Below, one piece after another: positions 6,474-12,972 of a DNA stretch of 13,704 nucleotides. Position numbers and translations under genes: made by a program. Source of the DNA: an uncultured bacterium (lineage in GTDB: Bacteria > Bdellovibrionota_C > UBA2361 > SZUA-149 > CALKYB01); the NCBI GenBank assembly GCA_938022485.1, contig CALIEE010000249.1, positions 1 to 13,704 on the forward strand, given 5' to 3'. Each line of letters opens with the position of its first letter. The first letter of the stretch is position 1. The notes below the pieces were generated by a model, which saw only the letters and a list, made by a program, of their open reading frames with translations, was not told the DNA's origin and did not search any database.

Positions 6474-8261
6474 TTAAGCTGTAAGGCATATAAACTTACC
6501 GGACTGAATCGTTTTTGGTTGACTTAAGGTACTAAACACCTCCAAATCCCCTGACTCTTTAAGATGAAAAAACGGAATAACTGCTGCCTTACCCAAGGTG
6601 GATATAAAACTTTCGAAGTCAGTTTCGCTCTCAATATCCAAAGTCTCCACCTTAGCTCCTTTTTCGTAAAGTTTATCTATCGCTTTATAATTCCACTCAT
6701 TGCCAAACAAAATTCGACTGGGCAGGTTCTGTTCGTCAGTAGCTTCCCCAGAGGCGGCCTGGGGAGGCAACTGGTATACCCCTGCTCCACCAAACTGCTC
6801 AATAAAATGAAAAGCAGATAAGGTATTAACCTCATCATTTGAGGTCATTGCAACTAACTTACCTAGTCCATCTAAAACTAACTCTTCAATGGCCGGGTCA
6901 AAGACCACATTGTTGTCCTTAGATTCAATCCCCATTTCCCGAGCTCTCTTTATGTTAAAGGAGTTGGTATCGATCATCATCACCTTAGAGCCCGCGTTTT
7001 GTAAGGCAATCGCAATATCTCTTGCCCAGTTATGCGCACCAATGAACAAAACGCCCTGAGGGTTCGGACTACTCAAACCTAAGATACGCGCGACAATCGG
7101 AGTGAAAATTCCATAGATGAGAACAGTTCCTATTATCACCATGAAACAAATATCGGCGATAATACCTGCCCCTGATTGACCATGCTCAGCCAATTCAACA
7201 GCAAAGATAGAAGCCACTGCAGCAGCTACTATTCCTCTAGGAGCCATTGATGAAAGAAAGAGCTTCTCCTTGAATGATAAATCACTGCCAATGGTTGAGA
7301 CAAAAACTGAGGCAGGCCTAACCACCAGAATTAAGATTGCAGTAAAAATTGCCCCTTTAACTCCTAAGCTAGAGATTGACTCAAGATCAATTCTAGCCGA
7401 AAGAACGATAAACAATGCTGAGATTAAAAGAACCCTGAGTGTTTCTTTAAACTCGGCCAGTTCTTTAATTCGAACATATTTTTGATTAGCCAAAATTACA
7501 CCCATCAAAGTGGTGGTAAGAAGGCCAGACTCATGCTGAATCACGTTTGAAGAGACAAAAGAAACCACCACTAAAGCCAAAGCCACAGGATTTTTTAGAA
7601 AATCCGGAACCATGTGGTGACGAAATAAAACTATCAAGATAGCTGCTGCTACAATTCCAAAGAATCCACCCACTAGTATGGTGTAAATAATACTAGTAAA
7701 AGTCTGAATGGCTACTTCATCCAAGCCACCAGCGAGAACTGCGTTCAAAACTAGAACCGCAAAAACAGCTCCGATAGGGTCTATTACTATTCCCTCCCAC
7801 TTCAGGGCAGTCCCAACCGGACTGCCTCCGCTAAGCCTAATATGTCTAAGTAGCGGTATGATAACTGTAGGACCAGTTACTGTTAGAATCCCTCCAAGCA
7901 GAGCGGCAAATTTAAGATCCAAACCAAAAACCAGAATGGCAGCTCCACTGGCCAAAACCCACGTTACTAGCAAACCAACTGTAACTAAGTTTCGAACTAT
8001 CCCGCCGACTTTTTTAAGTTCTTCCAGTTTAAGATCCATCCCTCCTTCGAAAAGTATTATTCCGATAGAGATTGAAACAAGTGGCATCAAGGCCCCTCCC
8101 AACATTTCGTCTGGTCTCAAGTAACCTGAAACGGGACCGGCAACTATTCCAAAGACCATCAACAACAATATTGCTGGAAGATGAAAGCGCCAGGCAATCC
8201 ATTGTGCAGCAATACCCAGACCTAAAATCGCAGATAGTCCGGTTAAAATATTATAGTCCAT
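6474..8261 (-). CDS. NhaP-type cation:proton antiporter with C-terminal TrkA-N domain
   Basis: This 595-residue protein is a CPA1-type monovalent cation:proton antiporter with about twelve hydrophobic segments between residues 5 and 396. Diagnostic blocks are GIILFEGGMDL (67-77), TVTGPTVIIPLLR (127-139), KWEGIVIDPIGA (154-165, with the ion-binding candidate Asp161) and APRGIVAAAV (340-349, with Arg342). A cytosolic Rossmann-like TrkA-N/RCK half starts near 403. Its glycine loop reads GAHNWARDIA rather than GxGxxG, followed by MMIDTN at 428-433, a layout seen in this antiporter group. A further alpha/beta region closes the protein. It would exchange Na+ or K+ for H+ across the inner membrane, with the C-terminal domain possibly sensing a nucleotide. 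The ATG has only a weak upstream AGG. The gene is divergent from the lipoprotein gene across a 180-bp gap. Confidence 0.93.
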   Translation of the reverse strand: MDYNILTGLSAILGLGIAAQWIAWRFHLPAILLLMVFGIVAGPVSGYLRPDEMLGGALMPLVSISIGIILFEGGMDLKLEELKKVGGIVRNLVTVGLLVTWVLASGAAILVFGLDLKFAALLGGILTVTGPTVIIPLLRHIRLSGGSPVGTALKWEGIVIDPIGAVFAVLVLNAVLAGGLDEVAIQTFTSIIYTILVGGFFGIVAAAILIVLFRHHMVPDFLKNPVALALVVVSFVSSNVIQHESGLLTTTLMGVILANQKYVRIKELAEFKETLRVLLISALFIVLSARIDLESISSLGVKGAIFTAILILVVRPASVFVSTIGSDLSFKEKLFLSSMAPRGIVAAAVASIFAVELAEHGQSGAGIIADICFMVIIGTVLIYGIFTPIVARILGLSSPNPQGVLFIGAHNWARDIAIALQNAGSKVMMIDTNSFNIKRAREMGIESKDNNVVFDPAIEELVLDGLGKLVAMTSNDEVNTLSAFHFIEQFGGAGVYQLPPQAASGEATDEQNLPSRILFGNEWNYKAIDKLYEKGAKVETLDIESETDFESFISTLGKAAVIPFFHLKESGDLEVFSTLSQPKTIQSGKFICLTA

Positions 8262-8345
8262 TCAATATTAGCCTGATGTGGAAAAGCCATGTGGCAATTC
8301 ATTAGGTTAAAAAACTGATAATCCCTAATTGCTGACGAAATCAAA

Positions 8346-8365
8346 AGCAGTTTGACTTGACTGCT
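8346..8365 (+). promoter_or_regulatory. Inverted repeat enclosing -35-like boxes upstream of the lipoprotein gene
   Basis: AGCAGT (8346-8351) and ACTGCT (8360-8365) form a perfect 6-bp dyad around TTGACTTG. Two overlapping TTGACT hexamers (8352-8357 and 8357-8362) could act as -35 elements. The best -10 in range is TTATTT at 8381-8386, 18 bases after the second hexamer, which is weak. A regulator bound here would cover the -35. I found no convincing promoter for the divergent antiporter gene in this gap. Confidence 0.3.
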
Positions 8366-8441
8366 GCTGGCCTGCAAAGGTTATTTTTGCAATACTTTTT
8401 CCAAATTTGTCTAGTTAACTACTCTCCAGAGGAATCGGCCC

Positions 8442-9158
8442 ATGGTCCGCTTGTCCAAAATTTTAATTATGAGCTTCCTCTTTTTATCAACAGGGTGTGA
8501 TGAGGACGTAGTAATTGGCCAAGCTCCGGCCGATTCTGACACGGACACAAGCTCTTCTACGACCTCCCCTGAAGACTCTGACTCAGACGGTCTCTCAGAT
8601 GATGTAGAAGAAGAGAACAGAGTTGACACTGAACCTTTGGTTAGAGACACAGACCGCGATGGCTTCAACGATGGAATGGAGTTCATCTCTCAATCAGGCG
8701 ACCCTCTTAACTCTTTAGTAGTTCCTGCCTCGGAAGCTCGAGCTAGAAATCTTTTGGATACTGAAAGCTCTTCGGATCTAATCGATTCAGACAGAGATGG
8801 TCTTGGCCGCAATTTTGAGAATGAAAACGATCTTGATGATAATGATGCCGATATAGACGACGATGGTTTTAGTGACAGCTTAGAGCTTGTCGCTAATACC
8901 GACCCTTTTAATGGCTCTAGCGTTCCCACCCGAAACCAACCCCCAGCCAGTGATGGTATTGACCCTTCGACCGTCGCAGTACCACTCGATAACGACGGGG
9001 ACGGAATTTCTAATGATAGGGAAGCTTTCTTTGGTTACGATCCAAACCAAAGCGACACCGATGGCGATGGATTTAGTGATAATATCGAATACCTGATGGG
9101 TTCTGTTGCAGTAGATGAGTTCAACGTGCCTAACTTTAGCGTCCCCCCTCGTCCATAA
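8442..9158 (+). CDS. Acidic lipoprotein with thrombospondin type 3-like calcium-binding repeats
   Basis: The 238-residue protein starts with a lipoprotein signal peptide (basic VRLSK, hydrophobic IMSFLFL, lipobox LSTGC), placing the lipidated cysteine at Cys19. The mature protein is very acidic. It has six DxDxDG loops at residues 45, 69, 115, 137, 183 and 205. They fall in three tandem units of about 69 residues: a first loop, a second loop 22-24 residues on, then a GF(N/S)D..E helix start and a closing VP. Such loops bind Ca2+ in thrombospondin type 3 and related bacterial surface proteins. Residues +2 and +3 after the cysteine are Asp and Glu; in E. coli Asp at +2 retains a lipoprotein in the inner membrane, a rule that may not hold here. 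Its cellular role is not apparent. The start ATG lies in a CCATGG context after AGAGGA at 8428-8433. Confidence 0.85.
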   Translation: MVRLSKILIMSFLFLSTGCDEDVVIGQAPADSDTDTSSSTTSPEDSDSDGLSDDVEEENRVDTEPLVRDTDRDGFNDGMEFISQSGDPLNSLVVPASEARARNLLDTESSSDLIDSDRDGLGRNFENENDLDDNDADIDDDGFSDSLELVANTDPFNGSSVPTRNQPPASDGIDPSTVAVPLDNDGDGISNDREAFFGYDPNQSDTDGDGFSDNIEYLMGSVAVDEFNVPNFSVPPRP

Positions 9159-9259
9159 AAGTAAATTCAAACAACTGGTTCTCCGTAAGGGTTCACTCAA
9201 AGAGCTAAATTAGTGACTTTTACAGTTCAATAATAATGAGTAGAACCTCTCTCAACCCT

Positions 9260-9265
9260 TATAAT
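9260..9265 (+). promoter_or_regulatory. Consensus -10 hexamer upstream of the exported six-cysteine protein
   Basis: TATAAT, an exact -10 consensus, lies 86 bp before the start codon in a 193-bp A+T-rich intergenic gap. No good -35 exists at 16-18 bp (TGAGTA at 17), so it would need an activator or another sigma factor. It suggests the exported-protein gene can be transcribed independently of the lipoprotein gene. Confidence 0.25.
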
Positions 9266-9351
9266 TGGATTGTAAGTCTTAGGATTTTCCAATATATTTC
9301 TGAAAAGAATCAACCTAAAGTCACTTCAAAGAACTTGGAGAATTTGTTTTC

Positions 9352-10188
9352 ATGACAAAATTTTACTCAATTACTCTGGCTATCTTTCTAATTATCCCTG
9401 CCCTTGTCTCTGCTGACGTGATCGAACATGGAGGCGATGAGGAGACAATAAAGGGAGATGGCGACCAAGTTCCTCCTAAGTGCCAATTGGACTATCCCAG
9501 TTCTGCGACCAGCGCTTTCGATGTGAAGTGGAGTTGTTTTGATAACTTCACTCCCCAAGAAGAAATCAGAACAGAACTATGGGTATTCAGGCAGCAAGAC
9601 TTGAAACCTGTTCTTATGCAATCTTTTCTAGGCTTCCCCGCCGCAGCAAGAATCGACGAGACGGTCTTAGAAACAACAAATTTCGCCTCAGCTCTGCCCG
9701 TAGGAATTAAACTTAGAGCAGTTGATTTCGCTGGCAACAGCACCACTAGTCCTCTCGTTAGTATTGGGACAACTAGCAACGCAATTTCAAACTGTAGCAT
9801 TTCGGTTGTAACTGAAGCAGTTGAAGCTACTGAAACTGTCACTGGAACCCCTTCGCTTACCGTATCTACTACAGAATCTCAAGTGGCTTCTTCTAAATCA
9901 GGCACTATTAACTATAACGTCAGCACCTCCACTGAGGCGAGCACAACGAACTGTGAGATTGACTCGATTTGCATCAATCAGGGAAATATTAGCTTCAGTG
10001 GAGCTTTTGAAGTTGCTGAATCCGATGCTTCGATTAGTGGACAGGCTACGCTAAACCCCGGTGAAATAGCTGTTGAGGTTACAGGATCAGCAACTCGATC
10101 GGGCAACACTCTCTCCCAGCTACAAGCTGAAGGTGAAACTACAGTAGATGGCACACCCGCAACGCTGACAATTAGTTGTAGTCCATAA
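9352..10188 (+). CDS. Exported six-cysteine protein of unknown function
   Basis: I do not recognise this 278-residue protein. It has a classic Sec signal peptide: Lys3, a hydrophobic core over 6-18, and a likely signal peptidase I site after ALVSA (residue 21). After an acidic stretch (24-39), residues about 43-137 read like a beta-sandwich domain of Ig or fibronectin III type, with hydrophobic strands and an LRAVDFAGNSTTSP ending. Residues 138-278 are rich in Thr, Ser, Ala and Val, consistent with secreted beta structure. Cysteines are at 44, 62, 148, 201, 207 and 276, an even number that allows three disulfides. GGAG lies 11 bases before the ATG. The gene sits between the calcium-loop lipoprotein gene and the TPR protein gene, 20 bp before the latter, so the two are probably co-transcribed. 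A surface or structural role is a guess. Confidence 0.7.
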   Translation: MTKFYSITLAIFLIIPALVSADVIEHGGDEETIKGDGDQVPPKCQLDYPSSATSAFDVKWSCFDNFTPQEEIRTELWVFRQQDLKPVLMQSFLGFPAAARIDETVLETTNFASALPVGIKLRAVDFAGNSTTSPLVSIGTTSNAISNCSISVVTEAVEATETVTGTPSLTVSTTESQVASSKSGTINYNVSTSTEASTTNCEIDSICINQGNISFSGAFEVAESDASISGQATLNPGEIAVEVTGSATRSGNTLSQLQAEGETTVDGTPATLTISCSP

Positions 10189-10208
10189 AGACCTTCCTAG
10201 GTGATATT

Positions 10209-11216
10209 GTGAAGTTATTGCCCACTGCAGTGATTGTTGTTTTAGCCTCTGCCATCCTTTGGGGAATGGCCTCTTTCATTAGCTCTGAAACAGGCGTGAG
10301 TGAAGAGTCAAAAAAAATCGCAAACAAAGAGGCTGAAAAGCCTTCGATAAATGAAGCTTCTTTTGTTCCAACTGGCTCCTTGTTGAGACAAAAAGAATCG
10401 GTAGAAAATGATCCTGACAACCTAGAGCTTCGCTTTGCTTATGCCGAGAGCCTGCTAAGAACTGGTACTAGCAACTCTGACGTCTCGGCTATTATCTCTT
10501 CAATTGCTGAATTTACAAAAGTGCTTGAACAAGATCCAAAACATTCCCCTTCCCTGCTAGCCTTGGCGAGAGTCTCCTTTGAAACCGGTGCTGTTGAAAA
10601 TTCAATTAGTTATTTTGACCGCTACTTGACCATTAAGCCAAAAGACAAAAGAGCTAGGAATGATTTGGCTTTGGCCTACATGCAAGCTGGGGACTACAAG
10701 ACATCCATTGCGATCCTCGAGGAACTAACTTTTAGACATCAAGACTACTTTGAATCACGTTTTGGCCTCGCTATGGCCAGAAGACTTGGTGGAGAGAGCA
10801 AACAAGCAAAGGCGGATGCCGAGGTGGCTTTCAATCTAGCGAGCACTGAACGCCAAAAAGAAGCTGTCAAGACTTTCGTCAGTACAATAGACTTAGAAGC
10901 TGAATCCCCTGATCCGTCCGACCCTAAAGCATCTGAAGTAACTGCTTCAGCCACAATTCCAGAACATAAACAAGATTTAGAAAATTACCTAAAATCGCAT
11001 TCTATTCTCTCTGAAAAACTTGTTACTATTAGCTGGACCAGCTCAGATAAAGCTGAGGTTGTGCTAAAAGACTTCCCAATTGCCGGCATGCCTGAAATAG
11101 CAAAACAAACTTTTCAAGCGAAGGCTAAAGCTAGCTTAGCTAAACATAATCTTGTCGTAATACTGACTGAAAGAGAAAACCCTAGTAGCCGCTTTACTCT
11201 ATTAACTACTGAGTAG
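10209..11216 (+). CDS. Membrane-anchored TPR protein
   Basis: This 335-residue protein has an N-terminal hydrophobic segment (about 4-24) that is either a signal anchor or an uncleaved signal, followed by a charged linker. Tetratricopeptide repeats cover about 57-212; the clearest are around LLALARVSFETGAVENSISY (116-135) and ARNDLALAYMQAGDYKTSIA (149-168). Residues 230-250 form a Pro/Ser/Asp linker. The last 85 residues form a separate alpha/beta-like domain I cannot name, with a hydrophobic VTISWTSSDKAEVVLKDFPI and later NLVVILTER. The TPR-plus-anchor layout resembles CcmH/NrfG-type assembly proteins, and a TlpA-like thioredoxin is nearby on the other strand, but no cytochrome c maturation genes are visible. 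The start is GTG with AGGTGA 4 bases upstream. The stop overlaps the lgt stop by convergent arrangement. Confidence 0.75.
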   Translation: MKLLPTAVIVVLASAILWGMASFISSETGVSEESKKIANKEAEKPSINEASFVPTGSLLRQKESVENDPDNLELRFAYAESLLRTGTSNSDVSAIISSIAEFTKVLEQDPKHSPSLLALARVSFETGAVENSISYFDRYLTIKPKDKRARNDLALAYMQAGDYKTSIAILEELTFRHQDYFESRFGLAMARRLGGESKQAKADAEVAFNLASTERQKEAVKTFVSTIDLEAESPDPSDPKASEVTASATIPEHKQDLENYLKSHSILSEKLVTISWTSSDKAEVVLKDFPIAGMPEIAKQTFQAKAKASLAKHNLVVILTERENPSSRFTLLTTE

Positions 11217-11217
11217 T
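11205..11217. repeat. Palindrome spanning two convergent stop codons
   Basis: ACTACT-G-AGTAGT is a perfect dyad with a single central base at 11211. The TPR gene TAG (11214-11216) and the lgt TAG on the other strand (11206-11208) are mirror images within it, so the coding ends overlap by 11 bp. It is too tight to fold as a hairpin terminator. Just downstream on the plus strand, CCTGCT (11222-11227) can pair with AGCAGG (11243-11248) or TGCTGG (11224-11229) with CCAGCA (11249-11254), but no T-run follows. Confidence 0.5.
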
Positions 11218-11964
11218 AGATCCTGCTGGTCTAAAGATAAAGAGCAGGCCAGCAAATGCTATAAAAATTGCAATCCACTGAGCCTGAGTCAAACCTGATC
11301 CTATGATTGGCTCGATTCTAATAGTTTCAACCAGAAACCTTTCAACAGACATCAGAACCAAGTAGAGCCCAAACAAACTTCCAGCCTTCCAAGAAAAAGC
11401 CGCTGTTCTATTCAGTAAAAGCCAACATATAGCAAAAGCTGCCATAGACTCGTAAATTGGGGCTGGATGAACCAATACTCCAGGTGAAGTTGGAACGGCC
11501 CCTAGTGGATAACCCATCGCCCAAGGTAGGTCTGAAACTTTTCCATAGTCTCCATCTCCCGACAACTGACAACCAATACGACCAACCCCGTAACCAATAG
11601 CAAGGCTGGGGGCAACTATGTCAGCCATTCTCAAAAACGGTAGAGAGTTTTTCTTTAAGTAGTAGACAACCGCGAGGAAACCTCCAATAAACCCTCCATA
11701 AAAGATAAAGCCAGCTCCAGTAAAAATCATTTCAAGTGGTTTCTGTAAGAAAACAGAGAAATTGGCGATCAGAAACAAAACCCTGGCACCCACCACTCCA
11801 CCAACAGCAGCATAAAACACCATTGGCTCTGCATGAATACCCTCATAACCATGATCTTCTAAGGACAACTCAAGTCTTTTCCAACCGACCATAAAGGTAA
11901 GAACCATCATCAATCCAAAGCTGTGAACGCTCAATGGACCTAGGCTTACTAATTCGGGGATCAT
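11206..11964 (-). CDS. lgt: Prolipoprotein diacylglyceryl transferase (variant active-site subtype)
   Basis: The 252-residue multi-pass protein is Lgt, which moves diacylglycerol from phosphatidylglycerol to the lipobox cysteine of prolipoproteins in the inner membrane. It shows the family order: SVHSFGLM near the N-terminus (12-19), YGGFIGGF (89-96), signature loop GRIGCQLSGDGDYG (128-141), VHPAPIYE (165-172) and ERFLVETIR (208-216) near the end. About seven hydrophobic segments are present and length is slightly below the usual 260-290. Arg129, Arg209 and Glu213 match key E. coli residues Arg143, Arg239 and Glu243. Positions matching E. coli Tyr26, His103 and Asn146 appear to be Phe16, Tyr89 and Cys132. 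Similar loops occur in Bacteroidetes-type Lgt. The start overlaps the thioredoxin gene stop as ATGA. The lipoprotein at 8442 is a natural substrate. Confidence 0.9.
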   Translation of the reverse strand: MIPELVSLGPLSVHSFGLMMVLTFMVGWKRLELSLEDHGYEGIHAEPMVFYAAVGGVVGARVLFLIANFSVFLQKPLEMIFTGAGFIFYGGFIGGFLAVVYYLKKNSLPFLRMADIVAPSLAIGYGVGRIGCQLSGDGDYGKVSDLPWAMGYPLGAVPTSPGVLVHPAPIYESMAAFAICWLLLNRTAAFSWKAGSLFGLYLVLMSVERFLVETIRIEPIIGSGLTQAQWIAIFIAFAGLLFIFRPAGSTTQ

Positions 11965-12551
11965 TCTGATGCCTCAATAACGTTTCTAACAGATGCAATA
12001 AAGTCTTCAGAGTCCCAAGGTCGGTCGCTCACCAGTCTCACAGTTGCGGCCCCAAGAACAGGATCTGGAAAGGCTATAAATCGGCCTCTTGTATCGACGA
12101 AAAAACTCTCAGGGATACCTTCCACCCCAAACTTCTGGCCTACTTCACCACTAGGGTCATGTAAGATTGTAAAGCTAATGTTTTTATCCTTTACAAACTT
12201 CTCCAAGTTAGAACGAGCAGACTTACTATCAACCGAGATAGCGACAATTTCAAAATTGTCCTGTTTCAACTTATTATAAAGGTTCTCCATAGCTGGCATC
12301 TCAGCCACACATGGCGCACACCAAGTTGCCCAAAAATTTATGAGAACTGTTTTGCCTTGCAAACTTTTTAAACTAACCGTCTGATCACTAAGATCCGACA
12401 AAGAAAAGTTTGGAACATTACTCTCTGGAGCTATAAACTTATCAGTTTGGGTTCGGAGCACAGGCTGGGGATCAGAAAATGGAACAAATATCAGCCCGAT
12501 TCCAGTAAAAACGGCAATCATCGCCAGAACTCTTACAGCTTTATAGCTCAT
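11961..12551 (-). CDS. TlpA/ResA-family membrane-anchored thioredoxin-like protein
   Basis: The 196-residue protein has an N-terminal membrane anchor (about 5-25), a short linker, then an AhpC/TSA-thioredoxin fold. VPNFSLSDLSDQTVSLKSLQGK (46-67) opens the redoxin domain; the active site is WCAPC (Trp77, Cys78, Cys81) in an INFWATWCAPC segment; the family helix after it reads EMPAMENLY; the cis-proline is in GVEGIPESFFVDTRG (Pro147). Such proteins reduce disulfides or apocytochrome c cysteines on the outer face of the inner membrane, receiving electrons from DsbD or CcdA, neither of which is visible here. Its partner is therefore unknown. The last bases overlap the lgt start (ATGA), suggesting translational coupling. 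The gene begins 82 bp after rpmE ends, on the same strand. Confidence 0.92.
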   Translation of the reverse strand: MSYKAVRVLAMIAVFTGIGLIFVPFSDPQPVLRTQTDKFIAPESNVPNFSLSDLSDQTVSLKSLQGKTVLINFWATWCAPCVAEMPAMENLYNKLKQDNFEIVAISVDSKSARSNLEKFVKDKNISFTILHDPSGEVGQKFGVEGIPESFFVDTRGRFIAFPDPVLGAATVRLVSDRPWDSEDFIASVRNVIEASE

Positions 12552-12625
12552 CAGAATTCCGGCCCCTCTGCATTTCTGCGTCCAACGGCAGAAAGTAATG
12601 TAAAAAAAGAATTAGTATAAACAGA

Positions 12626-12645
12626 CCTAAGATTTAACTCTTAGG
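12626..12645 (-). terminator. Hairpin over the rpmE stop codon (possible attenuator or terminator)
   Basis: A perfect 7-bp stem, CCTAAGA (12626-12632) and TCTTAGG (12639-12645), has a 6-nt loop and contains the rpmE TAA. On the minus strand the nearest T-run is seven T's at 12608 to 12602, about 17 bases past the stem, too far for a classical intrinsic terminator. On the plus strand six T's follow closely at 12652-12657, but these are rpmE lysine codons and no plus-strand gene ends here. Confidence 0.35.
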
Positions 12646-12858
12646 AGCTGCTTTTTTACCGATGTTAGCGTAACGCTTGTTAAAACGTTCGACTCGACCA
12701 GCCGTATCAACTAGCTTCTGGGTGCCTGTATAAAAAGGATGGCAAGCACTACAAATAGCTACTTTAATCTCTGCCAATACCGAGCGTGTTTCAAAACTAT
12801 TTCCACAGCTGCAAGAAACCTTACAAAGCTGATATTCCGGGTGAATTCCTTCTCTCAT
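12634..12858 (-). CDS. rpmE: Ribosomal protein bL31 (zinc-binding form)
   Basis: The 74-residue product is bL31 of the large ribosomal subunit, which bridges the central protuberance to the 30S head. MREGIHPEY at the N-terminus, CSCGNSFETRS, HPFYTGTQK and DTAGRVERFNKRY are family hallmarks. It is the zinc-containing C+ type: Cys16, Cys18, Cys36 and Cys39 match the four ligands of E. coli L31. An additional Cys12 is present. The frame stays open up to an ATG at 12891, which would add 11 residues; I prefer the start at 12858 because family proteins begin at this point and GGAG lies 6 bases upstream. The C-terminal basic tail (GKKAAPKS) is slightly longer than in E. coli. It leads a minus-strand cluster with the thioredoxin and lgt. 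Confidence 0.96.
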   Translation of the reverse strand: MREGIHPEYQLCKVSCSCGNSFETRSVLAEIKVAICSACHPFYTGTQKLVDTAGRVERFNKRYANIGKKAAPKS

Positions 12859-12864
12859 TTCACA

Positions 12865-12868
12865 CTCC
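12865..12868 (-). promoter_or_regulatory. Shine-Dalgarno site deciding the rpmE start
   Basis: GGAG on the minus strand lies 6 bases before the ATG at 12858. It overlaps the in-frame ATG at 12870-12868, which makes that upstream codon unlikely as the start. The ATGs at 12891 and 12888 have no comparable site. Confidence 0.6.
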
Positions 12869-12894
12869 ATGTGGAAGCTGTGTTTCATCAATTC

Positions 12895-12966
12895 CCAAGT
12901 AGCTTTTAAAGCTTGGCCTTGAGGTCCAGAGAAACCCGGCTCTAGGAAAACAGCCTGGTTTTCGGG
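12895..12966 (-). promoter_or_regulatory. Possible structured 5' leader of rpmE
   Basis: Between the promoter candidate and the rpmE start the minus-strand transcript could form two hairpins. One pairs CCAAG (12895-12899) with CTTGG (12912-12916) around a self-complementary AGCTTT-T-AAAGCT core. The other pairs GAAAAC (12946-12951) with GTTTTC (12958-12963) over a 6-nt loop, extended after a bulge by CCC (12935-12937) with GGG (12964-12966). Leader RNAs that let L31 control its own synthesis are known in several bacterial lineages. Membership in any of those families is not shown; this is a structural suggestion. Confidence 0.3.
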
Positions 12967-12972
12967 AAGGCT

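Noticed and set aside
7708..8124. 138-codon plus-strand open frame opposite the antiporter gene
   Set aside because: Its Pro/Ser/Thr/Lys-rich product is the mirror of the antiporter membrane codons, which carry clear family motifs; it is a shadow.
9212..9325. Distant 9-bp inverted repeat AGTGACTTT / AAAGTCACT
   Set aside because: Arms are 96 bp apart in A+T-rich DNA; a match of this length can arise by chance and nothing else marks an element end.
9492..9842. 116-codon minus-strand frame inside the exported-protein gene
   Set aside because: No ribosome site or family resemblance; the plus-strand frame has a signal peptide and sensible cysteine pattern.
12634..12891. Longer 85-residue bL31 starting at the ATG at 12891
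   Set aside because: The extra 11 residues do not belong to the bL31 family start, and the only good Shine-Dalgarno serves the ATG at 12858.
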